DNA of 44,931 nt from Dunaliella salina. Its lineage: Eukaryota; Chlorophyta; Chlorophyceae; Chlamydomonadales; Dunaliellaceae. The DNA is taken from NCBI GenBank assembly GCA_002284615.2, contig MU069731.1, positions 234,841-279,771 on the forward strand. The letters run 5' to 3'. Numbering within the stretch: the stretch's first letter is position 1; each line of letters begins with the position of its first letter. Both the position numbers and the translations under genes were made by a program. Shown here in pieces: positions 17,901-38,900 of this stretch. The notes under the pieces were generated by a model. It had not been told where the DNA came from. It was given only the letters and a program-made list of their open reading frames with translations, and ran no database searches.

Positions 17901-20731
17901 TGAAAGGCATGGCTTTGAAAAAACTAATGAAACCAATGTATGGCAGCAGAAAATGGACACAGAATTGCGCAACAAAATCATTTGATACAAACCCCACTAA
18001 TCCACAAGCATACGTTAAACCTACAGGCTCATGCAAATCTTGGCTGCGCGAGGTCGACCTCGTAAAGTACACGGATCAGCAATCCCCTTATTTAGCATCA
18101 TCTGACACAGGATCCCATAGCCATTCCCCTTCTACTCCATCCCCCCTCATTCTCCCAGAAATATACACGGCGCACATGGCTTGCATATACAATACGCAAG
18201 GCAAATGTGTTGGTATGATGTCCCCAAACCGCTTCCAAATCCTCTACAGGGCTTTTTATAGGGCCAAGCTTGCTGGCATGCAAGAGAAATCAATACCAGC
18301 TCCAGGCAACTTTGCTACTGAGCTGCAAGACTCCTTTCCCGCAAATCCATGCTTGAAAGAAGTACCCTAGCAAGAAGATCAAAGACTCTTTTTCAAGAGC
18401 CCTTCCAACTCACATTCATACAGCCTTTCAAAAATGGGCTTTGGTAACCCGAGAAAAAATGGCTTCCCCACTAGACCACAACCCTCAATACCATAATTTT
18501 TGGAGTGCGCACTCCCGAGACACTCTTTTTGGTGCCATGCATAATGCCTTCTCATCCAAATTCTCAGGCTTCTTAGCCTGCCATCCCATTTATGACGAGG
18601 GAATCACGACCCAAGCTTTGCAACATGCCATTAACTCTGCCATTTTCAACACAGAGGCCACTGCTACATCCATGTCCCTTCCGGCTTGAAATAAAACATG
18701 ATGTCCAACCCCTACTCTAAACTTTTCAATGCCTACCCCCACCTCTTTTACGAACTTGGAACCACACCTTACGAACTAAGTTACAGTGCCCCTCAATCCT
18801 GCCCTAACCAAGAGATACCTTTACCTAAGCATGCCTGGGACCTTGGTATCTTTGCTGTTTGGAAACACTGCAGCTCGAATCCATCTCAATAACCATAACA
18901 AAGACTGGCTACAGGGCCTGAAAGGAGATTTGAAAGAAGCTACAGAGCGGAGGCTTGAGAGTGTCAGCAGCCACCCTGTCCTTAATCCCATGCATGCCCA
19001 CATGCCAGGTTTTAGTAAACACCTCCCATTTGACAAACAACACGTCTCCAAGCAGCCTAGTTATTCACGCATGAGTATCCAAGGTACAGACTCGGTGCCC
19101 AGCCAATCCAGTACTCTCCCAACTCTTTAAGTTGCTGACTGGAGGGCATGGGCATACACAGATGGCAGCTGCCTTGTCCATAACGGTAAGCAAGAAATTG
19201 GAGCAGGCGTCCACTGACAGCAAGAATCTTGTAGAACCTAACGGTGCCGGGATTATTAAAACCATCACAAGAGCTGAATTAGCAGCAATTGCTGCTGCTA
19301 TCATCACCAAATATGCAGATATTACATCAGATAGCCTCACCTCTTTCAATCAAATACGTAAATAGCTTCTCTATCCCGAAAGACATCTAAGGCATATCCA
19401 AGGAGACGTCCTTAAAATGATTTCAACGCTCATTAGAGACTTCCATACCAAAATTCGAATTTACTAAGTGAAGTCCCATGCTGGCATCGCTGGAAATGAA
19501 TGAGCAGATGCAATTGCAAAGATTCAGGCAAAGCAAGCCCAGAACTGTGTAGCAGACTCCGAGATCCCTGGTACAGGTCCTGGTGGAAATCCATTTACAA
19601 ATATTTTCTGGTTAACCGAGGAAGAAAGAGTACATGCTGCAGGCACATCTAGGGTCCACCACCCACCCACAAGCTCACCTATTTCCCCAATCTTCAAGAT
19701 GCTCTCAAATCCCACATGCATTCTAAACACAAGCTTGGATATGCCAATGCCAAAACAGGTTACTACTCTTACTATCAAAACCTATTGCTGCAAGTAAATA
19801 AAAAAATCAGCAATGCCTCCAGAAATATGCCCAACATCTCTGTACCCATGAAGCGTACCATCCTGCAGTACCGCACGGGCACCCTCTACAACCAAAAACA
19901 TGCAGTACGTTTCAAAAACTGACCCATCTTGCCCCCTCCCAGGATGCCATCATTTGGATAGCGCACTACACATGCTCTGAGGCTGCCAAAATCATGTCAT
20001 CTCCAACATGAGAACTGAACGCCATAACATTGCAGGCAGAATGATAACAAAAGCCCTCAGCAAATACCCTGTAGGGGCAAGCCTGGTCTACACAGGCATA
20101 GGGAGCGATTTTAAGCTTGCTCAACACAACCTCCAACTCCCTACACATGCCTCAAACAGAACTTTGCCTGCTTACTTCTTCCCTCGTAACCTTCCAAAGA
20201 GAAAAAGACTACTCCAGTCGATCAGATACTCTTTTGATCACCCCTTTTAATGCCAATCATATTTCAAACGGTGTTTTTTTTACCAATTCCCATCACACTT
20301 TGCGTAGCTCCTCACGGAGGACCACAAGAACTATCCGCATGAGGCAACCCCATGAACTTTATGCAAATTAACGTCATGTGCACCTAATAGAAATCAAGTT
20401 CTGTGAAGACACAAAGTCAGAGCGTCAGTTCAACGCGGCAAAGCATCAGCATGCAGACCTTTGTAATCCTATTAACGCTAAAGCCATTACAGTTCACCCT
20501 ACTTTCCTGGGTGTAGGTGGAACTATTTACGTTGAGCATACCCTGGAGCAGTTCAAACAACTAGGATTGGATCATCAGCTTGCCACGAAGCTTGCTCAAC
20601 AACTTCATGCCCATTCTATTCAATATGCCCACAAACTAGTCACCACACGCCGCGCTATTGAAAACAAGAATACTTCCCACAGCCAGGTTCTAGAGCCAGG
20701 TGCTCCTAGTAACCCTCCAGATCCACATTAG
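15000..20731 (+). pseudogene. Decayed non-LTR retrotransposon with RT, PHD finger, RNase H and PD-(D/E)XK-like domain
   Basis: Plus strand, in order: RT pieces (LGFPTDAIDTVEKLY at 15100; AAFADDLL at 15368; FLYLGVQMTMDLNWK at 15635; thumb region 15691-16005), a gap of Ns, a PHD-type zinc finger at about 17490-17700 (CACCQVC...YVCDVCHRTYH...TWACPACA), RNase H at 19137-19530 (WAYTDGSC, TRAELAAIAAAI, DSLTSFNQIRK, VKSHAGIAGNE), the motif QYRTGTLYNQKHAVRFK at 19870, and a C-terminal domain ending at 20731 with SDTLLITP followed by HLIEIKFCEDT, a D...ExK pattern like restriction-type endonucleases. Many in-frame stops and shifts make it dead. The domain set matches LINE polyproteins common in chlorophyte algae; Dualen elements of Chlamydomonas also carry a restriction-like endonuclease. 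Confidence 0.85.
16263..16953. other. Assembly gap (691 Ns)
   Basis: Run of N within the decayed retrotransposon. Translations across it are meaningless. The RT-to-PHD linker is probably hidden here. Confidence 1.
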
Positions 20732-21038
20732 CTTTCTCTTTTTCATACCTAGTGGTGGAGGGGGCACACGGCTCTTTTTGAGCCAATGTGTCTCCTTTTC
20801 CTTAATTGATGTGGGGAGAGTTTCTCTGCCTACATAGTTTTTCTTTCTTGAGGAAGCAGCCATGTATGCAGACTGGCTTCCGCACATAAAAGCATGACAT
20901 TGCCTTGTAGCTCAATCTGTGGACAATTTTGCAACCCCGGATACCCTGAGAAATTTTCTTCATTTTTAGAAAAGATGAAGAACGCCACCAGAATAGTAGT
21001 CAATCTGTTAGCCTGATTATTACAGTGAAGAACTTAAG

Positions 21039-21250
21039 ATCAAGGAGTGATTCTTTTGCGCCTACAAGGGCATCTTTGTGGATTACTGTGAAGGAAGGAA
21101 GCAAATGGTTCATAAACTGAATTGCCTGTCAGAATTGACCCTTGGTCAGAATACTAGCCTGATTGATACAGATGAGAAGGGAAAGAAACGTTCTTAACTG
21201 AAACTACGTGGGCCAAAAACTCCATAAATCATGATGTCTACCTCATGCCA
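21039..21250. repeat. 212-bp direct repeat, left copy, flanking LINE B
   Basis: From ATCAAGGAGTGATTCTTTTG to ACCTCATGCCA. It is nearly identical to 22489-22778 once a 78-bp later insertion is removed from the right copy. The two copies abut the two ends of the LINE B insertion. Confidence 0.92.
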
Positions 21251-22488
21251 CTTTCACTTCTGACAACACCCATGCCCTCTGTTACATACGATGGCGAAGG
21301 CCTTCAGGTCGTTTCAGAGTTCAAACATCTGGGAATACTCTTGAGACGAGATGGTAAAATGATCGCGGCCACAAACCATATGGCACGCAACTTCATGGGT
21401 GGCATTGCTAGGGTACAGAAGGCCGGTGCTGAGCTTGGTATCTTGCACAGGAAACATGCCATGCTTTGGCTTTTTTAAGCCTTTGCGCTCACAGCAGGCT
21501 TATATGGATGCCAAATATGGGCTACAGACAAACTTTTGTATGAGTCATCTGTGAGAACAAAAGCTCATGTTTACCATACAGGCTTCCTCAAGCCTCTTTT
21601 GGGTGTAAGAGGGCAACAGGGACACATTGCTTGTTAAGAGAGACGGGACAGATGCCCCTTTACTTCTACTGGTTCAGGTGTATTATGAGATTCTGGAATT
21701 TTCTCTTGAGCACAAACAATGACCTCTTGGGCAGAGTTGTACACGCAGACCTACGTTTTGCTGACAGGAAAGGCAGTTGGACTCACCAGCTTGTTGCAGC
21801 CTTGAATGACATGCCCACTGCCCAGCACATTGCTGCTGCCGTTCGCTCCAAAGCCAAGAATAATATGAGTGACGTTGAGGGTGTTCTTCGTGAGGAAATC
21901 ATCCATGTCTGGAGTTGCCTAGACGATTTGACTCCTCGAGAGCCCCATGCTTCCAGCAGAATCATGAGGACGAATCACACACACTTTGGCATTCCATTAG
22001 GCAACGTATTTGGCTGGCCAGGAAGAGGGACAAAAAGCCTCCATTACCACTCTACTTGCGACAAAATATTTCACATAATTCATTACGCAGCATTTCGTGC
22101 CTACGTCTATCCAGTCCCAACGGCACCACGGGAATAGGTGCCCTTACGAGCTCAGGATTTGCAACAAATGCGATTGGCACACTGTGCAAGATGAAGAGCA
22201 CATTATTCTGGAGTGCCCTTCCCAGGATCTGACAGACTTGCGCAATCAGTTCCATCATTTGTTCAGCTGTGCACCTCCCGGTTGCCCAGTGCGCCTCAGA
22301 GACTTCATGAACCAAACCAATGTTTTAGAATTGGCCAAGTTTGTGTCTGCATGCTTGACATGCTGTGCCTGACTTTTGAGCAATGCTTTCATTTTTGCTT
22401 AAATTGGTCTGGTTACAGTCCTCTGAGTCTCTGTCAGCTGCCCTTGTAGGCGGATAAAGCGATGTGACCTTACCTTACCTTGGAAGGA
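21251..22488 (+). pseudogene. LINE B: 5'-truncated non-LTR retrotransposon C-terminal region
   Basis: It begins abruptly with DGEGLQVVSEFKHLGILL, then GLYGCQIWATDKLLY, PLYFYWFRCIMRFWN, LGRVVHADLRF, and a zinc-knuckle-like CNKCDWHTVQDEEHIILEC, ending with CLTCCA and a stop. Frameshifts and stops interrupt it. The 3' end is CCCTTGTAGGCGGATAAAGC, GATGTGACC, then (TTACC)n. The coding motifs parallel LINE A but the tail differs. No 5' half is present, typical of truncated target-primed insertion. Confidence 0.87.
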
Positions 22489-22778
22489 ATCAAGGAGTGA
22501 TTCTTTTGCGCCTACAAGGGCATCTTTGTGGATTACAGTGAAGGAAGGAAGCATATGGTTCATAAACTGAATTGCCTGTCAGAATTGAGCCTTGGTCAGA
22601 ATACTAGCCTGATCGATACAGATGAGAAGGGAAAGAAACGTTCTTGACTGGAACTACGTGGGCCAAAAACTCCAGGCCTCTAAGTCTCCGCTCAGCTGCC
22701 CTTGTAGGCGGATAAAGCGATGTAGCCTTACCTTACCTTACCAAAAACTCTATAAATCATGATGTCTACCTCATGCCA
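22489..22778. repeat. 212-bp direct repeat, right copy, interrupted by a 78-bp insertion
   Basis: Same sequence as 21039-21250, split at CCAAAAACTC by the small element at 22673-22740. The length difference (290 versus 212) equals the 68-bp insert plus its 10-bp duplication. Confidence 0.92.
22673..22740 (+). mobile_element. 68-bp LINE B tail with 10-bp target duplication
   Basis: The insert carries CTCAGCTGCCCTTGTAGGCG, GATAAAGCGATGTAGCC and TTACCTTACCTTA, the LINE B 3' end. CCAAAAACTC is exact on both sides (22663-22672 and 22741-22750). It is younger than the large LINE B insertion because it sits in only one of the two direct repeats. Confidence 0.92.
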
Positions 22779-23300
22779 GCAGTCTCCACTTCAGTCGCAT
22801 CAGCCCAAAATTGCCGTAAAAGCTCTGGGGAATGAGCTCTGAATCTGGAATCAGTGGGCGTTATTTCCGTGTTCGCATGAAGGATGTTCCTTCCCGTGAT
22901 GCTTGGGGCCTAGTTCCCCTTGCATAGCTTATCCTTTTCCTGTCTGAATCTGGAGGGGAGTCAATCTTCACGCTAAAGGAGTGATCGCCTGCTTTCTGAC
23001 TTCTTGACTCAGGATTCCTTTAGTGCTCAACACATCTCCTCCTTGCTGCATTGGGGTCCTTGACACAATGTCTTCTCACTCTCTTTGTTCCCTTCTCCTT
23101 GCTTCAGCTCTAACAACGCCTGTCTAAAATGACAAGCTCACAATGCCATGGGCTTAAAACCTTGGGCCATACTTTGGCCACCCAGTCTGTTAAACTGGAG
23201 AAAGTCTGCTAGGAATGATAAATGCACACATGTATGAAGCAGGCACTTCGTTCCCAAGTGTTTACCTAAGAGGTTTTCCGAGAAACCTCGGAGCATCTGA
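22779..23300. other. Stretch with no recognisable gene
   Basis: Unique-looking sequence with no coherent reading frame, RNA fold or element end that I can support. Confidence 0.45.
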
Positions 23301-23316
23301 GAGGGTGCCAGTTTAA

Positions 23317-23355
23317 AGGAAAGGAAAAGGAAAAGCTACGCAAGCGGACTAGCCG
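23317..23355 (-). mobile_element. 39-bp retroposed tail with 13-bp target duplication
   Basis: GGTGCCAGTTTAA is exact at 23304-23316 and 23356-23368. On the minus strand the insert is CGGCTAGTCCGCTTGCGTAG followed by CTTTTCCTTTTCCTTTCCT, a LINE/SINE-like end with a purine/pyrimidine tail. A related GGAAAGGAAAGAAAAGAAAAGG stretch (about 14436) may be another copy. Confidence 0.8.
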
Positions 23356-23646
23356 GGTGCCAGTTTAATCTTAGCTGAAGTTGAGCTCCAGGAGCTGTAT
23401 ACATCAATCTTGTATGGCTTGCCTGATTACATTGTGGCAACCTGAATGTGTCTTGTCACTGCCCTTCCTTGCGCTGAATGCTCATTTTCTAAATGCCCGC
23501 GGCCTCTGGCCTGGGTGAACTTTCCTTTTCTGGTCTTCTGTGTTCCTGTTCCCAGCGCCGTACTTCTTCAACCTTGCTTGTGTGTGCTTCTCAATTAAAA
23601 ATGATCCCATCTTCATCTTACCCCTCCTACGTAGGAGTATACTAAA

Positions 23647-23785
23647 GACTTCATGAGCCAAGAAAACGTCTTAGGATTGCAAAGCTCATGTCTGCATGCC
23701 TGAAATGGTGTGACTGAGCTTCGAGTGTTACTTCTCACGTAGGCGGATATAGCGATGTAACCTTACTTTACCTTACCTTACTTCT
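23647..23785 (+). mobile_element. Truncated LINE B 3' end
   Basis: GACTTCATGAGCCAAG...GTCTGCATGCCTGA aligns with LINE B 22303-22372. It ends in GTAGGCGGATATAGCGATGT, AACCTTACTTTACC and TTACCTTA. Target duplication is not clear. Confidence 0.85.
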
Positions 23786-24376
23786 CAGATTGGAATGGTC
23801 TGGCTACATACATCGTCATCATGATGTGAACAAGAACATGGTACAGACAAGATTGCTTCAGGAATCATTGAATGATGTTTGACAGTCACGTGAATCAAGA
23901 AGGAAGGACGACCGCACACATTGATGAAAGCTGCGGAGGCATACATTTTAAACAGACTGGTGATGCATATGACTTTGTGGCACTTTAGGTACCATTCATG
24001 TGCAACGCCTCAGCCATTGTAATAAGCAAATGTCACAGTAAATCCCTGCACTGCATAAGATAAGTGCTGCAGGCTTAACATGCCGGGCGATCTGACTGCC
24101 TCTCAACCTTTCCAAGAGCCATCAACCTGAAAGATATGAAAAGGAGACAATAGGAGATCAACCTCGGGTCTTATTCCTTACATTGTTTGCGCACATAACG
24201 AAACCTGTGAACAAGAAAGTGAAGTGCAGACCTCCAAGCTCTATTCACAGGTGCCGGTGGGTAGCTGTGAAGAGCAATGTCGCTCTGGGTCTTTCAGACA
24301 CCCTTGGGGGGCCCGCGAGATGGCACAGGATGCAAATACAACACTTGTTCAGTGATGGCAGAAGTCTGTCAAACCA
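23786..24376. other. Stretch with no recognisable gene
   Basis: Nothing coding or structural stands out. A 104-codon plus-strand ORF from 24183 runs into the 95-bp repeat and shows no family features. Confidence 0.45.
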
Positions 24377-24661
24377 TTGCCTTACAGAGTCTGGCATCAT
24401 GAGTTTTGCAACCCAAAGCAAAGCGTGCACAGCGACACCTTGCCCGCAAAATGAAACTCTTGAGCAAATCATTGCCTTTCCAAGCCTGGCATCCTGAGTT
24501 TTGCAACCCAAAGCAAAGCGTGCACAGCGGCATCTTGCCTGCAAAATGAAACTCTTGAGCTAATCATTGCCTTTCCAAGTCTGGCATCATGAGTTTTGCA
24601 ACCCAAAGCAAAGCGTGCACAGCGGCATCTTGCCCGCAAAATGAAACTCTTGAGCGAGCAT
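24377..24661. repeat. Three tandem copies of a 95-bp unit
   Basis: Units start TTGCCTT at 24377, 24472 and 24567 and share GAGTTTTGCAACCCAAAGCA, AAGCGTGCACAGCG and GCAAAATGAAACTCTTGAGC with few differences. The ORFs here on both strands are shadows of the repeat. Confidence 0.93.
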
Positions 24662-24750
24662 CTTCCGGCAAAACGAAGCGTATGTACAATGGCACGACGG
24701 CATGCCAATTAGCATAAGGGCAAGGCAAGCACTGTCCCAATACAGGCAGG

Positions 24751-24841
24751 ACCGGCCCTGATCCTTCCGGATAGAACACGGAGGTCAGGGGTTCAATTCC
24801 GCTCAGATGCCCACTTGAGGCATACAGTGATGTTCCCTTAC
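24751..24841 (+). mobile_element. tRNA-derived SINE fragment with 13-bp target duplication
   Basis: CAATACAGGCAGG is exact at 24738-24750 and 24842-24854. The 91-bp insert contains an anticodon-arm-like stem (CTTCCG/CGGAGG), the variable-loop-like AGGTC, and a T-arm-like AGGGGTTCAATTCCGCT with a GGTTCAATTCC B box. It then runs into a tail ending TGTTCCCTTAC. The D arm and A box are missing, so this is a 5'-truncated SINE, not a tRNA gene. The CCTTAC tail is reminiscent of LINE B. Confidence 0.82.
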
Positions 24842-25416
24842 CAATACAGGCAGGCGCTGTGGCACACTACTGCAAGTTGCAAACTTGTTTGCATGCCAAG
24901 GCAGGCAGGCTCGCTTCTACACTAATGCTCGCACTAGAGGTAGGCATGCTGGCTAGGGGATCAGCCCCTTTGACATCGATGCCTCTGAAAACACGCATTC
25001 CCATGAAAGTTACAGTTCTTCCAAGCCTGTCCTCCTTGCCTGCCCACCTGCTTCAGTTGCATACATCAAATCTCCAGTGAACAGTGTCTGTTAGGCCACC
25101 TACTACACACAACCCTCCCCTGCAGCACCACCCCTTACTGTTCTCATGACTTCCACTTATGCATGTGAGGCTTGAGCTCAGGAGTATTTACACTTGCCAG
25201 CCTCTTATCCTGACACTTGTCAGCTTTGCCGCCAGAGCCACCTCTCGGGCCACCACAGACACAACCTCACCGGCGGAATCACTTCTCCCCGCCTGGCCTT
25301 GCAAGCCGGCTCCACTTTTTTGCGCCACCTCAAACACATCCTAACCAACACTCTTGCCTCTCACACCACCTGAGAGGCCGCTTACACCAAGACATCTAAC
25401 ACAGCAGCGCCACCTT

Positions 25417-35526
<10,110 letters not shown>

Positions 35527-35951
35527 CTACCTCATCAGAAATTCTTTGATTGAATTGCTGCAGCACTGAGCAATCACGGAGTGAACGGGGTTACCCTACC
35601 GTAGGGTCTCAAAGTTTTTTATGTTGCGACTGAGCAACTACAGAATTTTATAATTCATGTGGTCTCGATCGATGAAATAAAGGAGCAATCCATCTTCATC
35701 AGGTACCTACAGATAGGCGTAATCATACATACACCTATGGCAAGCTGCCCTGATTTTCATGGCATGACTCCTGCCAAGAATCGTGTCTCGCCTTCCACAA
35801 ATGCAATACTCATGCTCCATCTGCTGTATTTTGTAGCCTTGCCCAATTTGGAGTTTGCATGTAGGCAATTGCGTGACCATGCAAGCTGAACAAATACACT
35901 CATGGCCCTGTCCTGCATTGTTACAGGGCACTTAAGAGCACTGGGGCCCTT
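35527..35951. promoter_or_regulatory. Divergent intergenic region (candidate bidirectional promoter)
   Basis: It lies between the minus-strand coiled-coil gene and the plus-strand S1P lyase start at 35952. No TATA box or other element is recognised with certainty. The assignment rests only on gene orientation. Confidence 0.35.
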
Positions 35952-38900
35952 ATGTCTTCTCTTGTGCAAACTGCTCATGCAATCGTGGAGAAGAATGCAC
36001 CCGTCCTCATGGAAGCAGGCCACGTAGCAGCTGCAGCTATGAAGCCCTACTTGGAGGCTTTCAACAACCTCTGCACAGGGATGGAGGCATGGGAGGTGGC
36101 TGCACGCACTGCAGGTATGCAAGCTGCAGCCTGCTCGCACTGAGCTGTAAAGGTCTGTCAGGAGGTGGTCAACCTAAGCTTTTTTTAGCAAATGCAAGGA
36201 GTGGTCAACCCATTGTAAAGAGCAGATGAAATTCCCCTGTGAGACTTTTGAGAAATGAAACGAGTAAGGATGCCCACCTCAGTTTAGATAAAACTGCTCC
36301 TTCAATTTCTTCTTCAAATGAAACCCTCCTGCGAGTATTTGAGAGATGAAACAAGTCTGGATGCCCACCTCATTTTAGATAGAACTGCTCCTTCGATTTC
36401 TTCTTTGCTATCATTTGTTGACCATGCACCCCCTATGTAACTACATGCAGCGGTGGTCATTGTGTCAGCCATCCTGCTGAACAGGCTGCGCAGCCTGGTG
36501 ACCAACATAGTTGACGATGGAGGTTTTTTGCCTGCCCTTTTCAAGTCCATCAGGTCCATCCCCTTCGTTTCAAGGTGAGGAAACCACACGAGCACTTGCC
36601 TATGGCAAACTGGGTGACTAACTATGAATGCTTGCTTCATCTCTCTCAAGCCCACATCTCGGCAGCAGCGAACAGCAGCTAGCATCAGGAGATGATCCTC
36701 ATCAAGGCTTGCAAGGGCTTCATGGCGCCCAGGTTTTAAAGCGTGACTAATGGGTTGTCTAGTGTAGCAGCTGTGTCTCCTGCCTGTGTTCTTCTCTTGC
36801 ACGTGCATACTTTTCCACACTTATTGACACAGTTTCTCAACACGTTGCTCCTTGGAGGGTGTGCTGACTACCATCAAACACATCTGCCTTTCATCAGATG
36901 CAGCAGGGAGCGTACCCACTAGCCCCTGCCTTCACATTCCTCTCTGGCATGTGTGTACACAGGCGGTTGCAGCAAGAGAAGGCCAAGGTCTGAAAGTATC
37001 TGTTGCAGGGCCGCTCCCACCCCACACCTCCCCTAGCTGAGCTGCCTTCAAACCCCTCTCTCACATGTATGTACTCAGGCGGCAGCAAGAGAAGGCCAAG
37101 GTCCGAATAGATCTGTTGCAGGGCCGCTCTAACCCTACGCCTTCCCTGCATGAGCTGCCCCTCCCTCACACAATCTCATGCCTTCACACTCCTCACTTGC
37201 GTGTGTATACTCAGGCGATTGCAGCAAGAGAAGGCCAAGGTCCGAGGAGATCTATTGCAAGGCCGCTCGTATCCCACGCCTCCCCTGACTGAGCTGCCCC
37301 TCAAAGGCAAAGAACCCAAGGACCTGCTGCAACAGATTACACAGAAGTCGCAAGGAGACACACAGGTGGGCTTGGAAGAGCTGGGTCACTGAATCCAAGG
37401 CCCTGCTACAACAGGTTGAACAGAAGTCACGAGGGGATTGCATGCGCAGAAGGAGACATGGTGCAAGGTTCCCAATCAGTGCATGCAGAACGAGAGCTGT
37501 CATGCTTTACTTGAAAATACTCTGCTCTTGAGGACGCTTCAGTGAGGATTTCAATCAGTGCATGCAGAGTGGGAGCTGTCATGCTTCGCTTGGCAATGCT
37601 CTGCACTAGAGGACGTTTAATTACAGGCATGAAAAAGTCACCAATACAGAAATAAGTGCTCTGGTTCATGAGGAGATTAAGGTAATTGTGTGTGGAACAA
37701 ACTAGCAGCTGGACATGCATTTGTGTAGGGGAACGTCCTCAGACAAGCCCATGCACAAAGCTCTTTTACCATAACCTGGCATCAAGGATGAGAAACTGCT
37801 CATACTCAGAGCTGGAACATGAGAAACGCTGGCTTTCATGCAATGCTTGAAATGAAGGGATTCTTTTTTTCCCTGATTCTCCATACACATGTCTTCTCCC
37901 CATGATTCTTCCGGTTTTGTTTCAGGCCTGAGACTCCCTAAAAGCTTTGGACATCATAGATTTAGCACAGCCCCATGTGCTTCTGTTCACGATGCAGATC
38001 GAGCACGGCCGCTCCCACATATCAGGCGCTGTGTACATCGGCAGCGCAAATCACCGCAAAATGCTTGATCAGGTCAGTATTCTGCGTCATACTACAGTTA
38101 TGACTATGATACCAGGAGTTCAATATGAATACAAAAATAGAGTGTCTTGCATGGGCTATGCACCTGCAATGCAAGCGGTAAATTTGCGCTGTGCTCACTT
38201 ATGCAAGTGTTGGAAAAGCAGTTATGGGCACTTAATGAGCGTAAATTAAGTATCCCTCTTCAGCTCATGCGGACCATGTACAGGCCAGGACATGTAAAGT
38301 CTCCTCATCTCATTGGTACAACCGTACCATGCAAAACAGACCACCTCTCATCCAAACTCACCTCCTGCTTCCATCCCACCACATCTAGCCTGTCCTGACC
38401 CCCTCTTTTTGTTCTCCACAGGTCTACAGCATGTGTTGACGTGAACTACCCGCTGCATGTTCGTGCTTTTCTTCCCACAGGTGTACAGTTTGTTTGCCGT
38501 GAGAAACCCACTGCATGCTTGTGCTTTTTCTCCCACAGGTGTACAGCATCTTTGCCATGAGCAACCCGCTGCATGCACGTGCTCTTTCTCCACAGGTCTA
38601 CAGCATGTTCGCCGTGAGCAACCCGCTGCACGCGAGCGTGTTCCCATCTGTGCGGCAGATGGAGGCGGAGGTGGTGGCGATGACTGGGCGCATGCTGGGA
38701 GGTGGGGGAGAAGCCAACCCTGAAGTGTGTGGCGCAATGACCTCAGGTATGCCTACAATGCAGGCACACAATTTGAAAAACCATAATGAAAATTCGACAC
38801 TCTTGCACAGCATTCCTGCACTGACAACATACAAAAGGGAACATATGGCGGCAGGCAAAGCTCAAAGCAGGGTGCTTTAAGTGACGCTATCCAGCTTGCA

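Noticed and set aside
24751..24841. A functional tRNA gene
   Set aside because: Only anticodon-arm, variable and T-arm-like parts are present, the T stem has a mismatch, the D arm is absent, and a target duplication brackets it.
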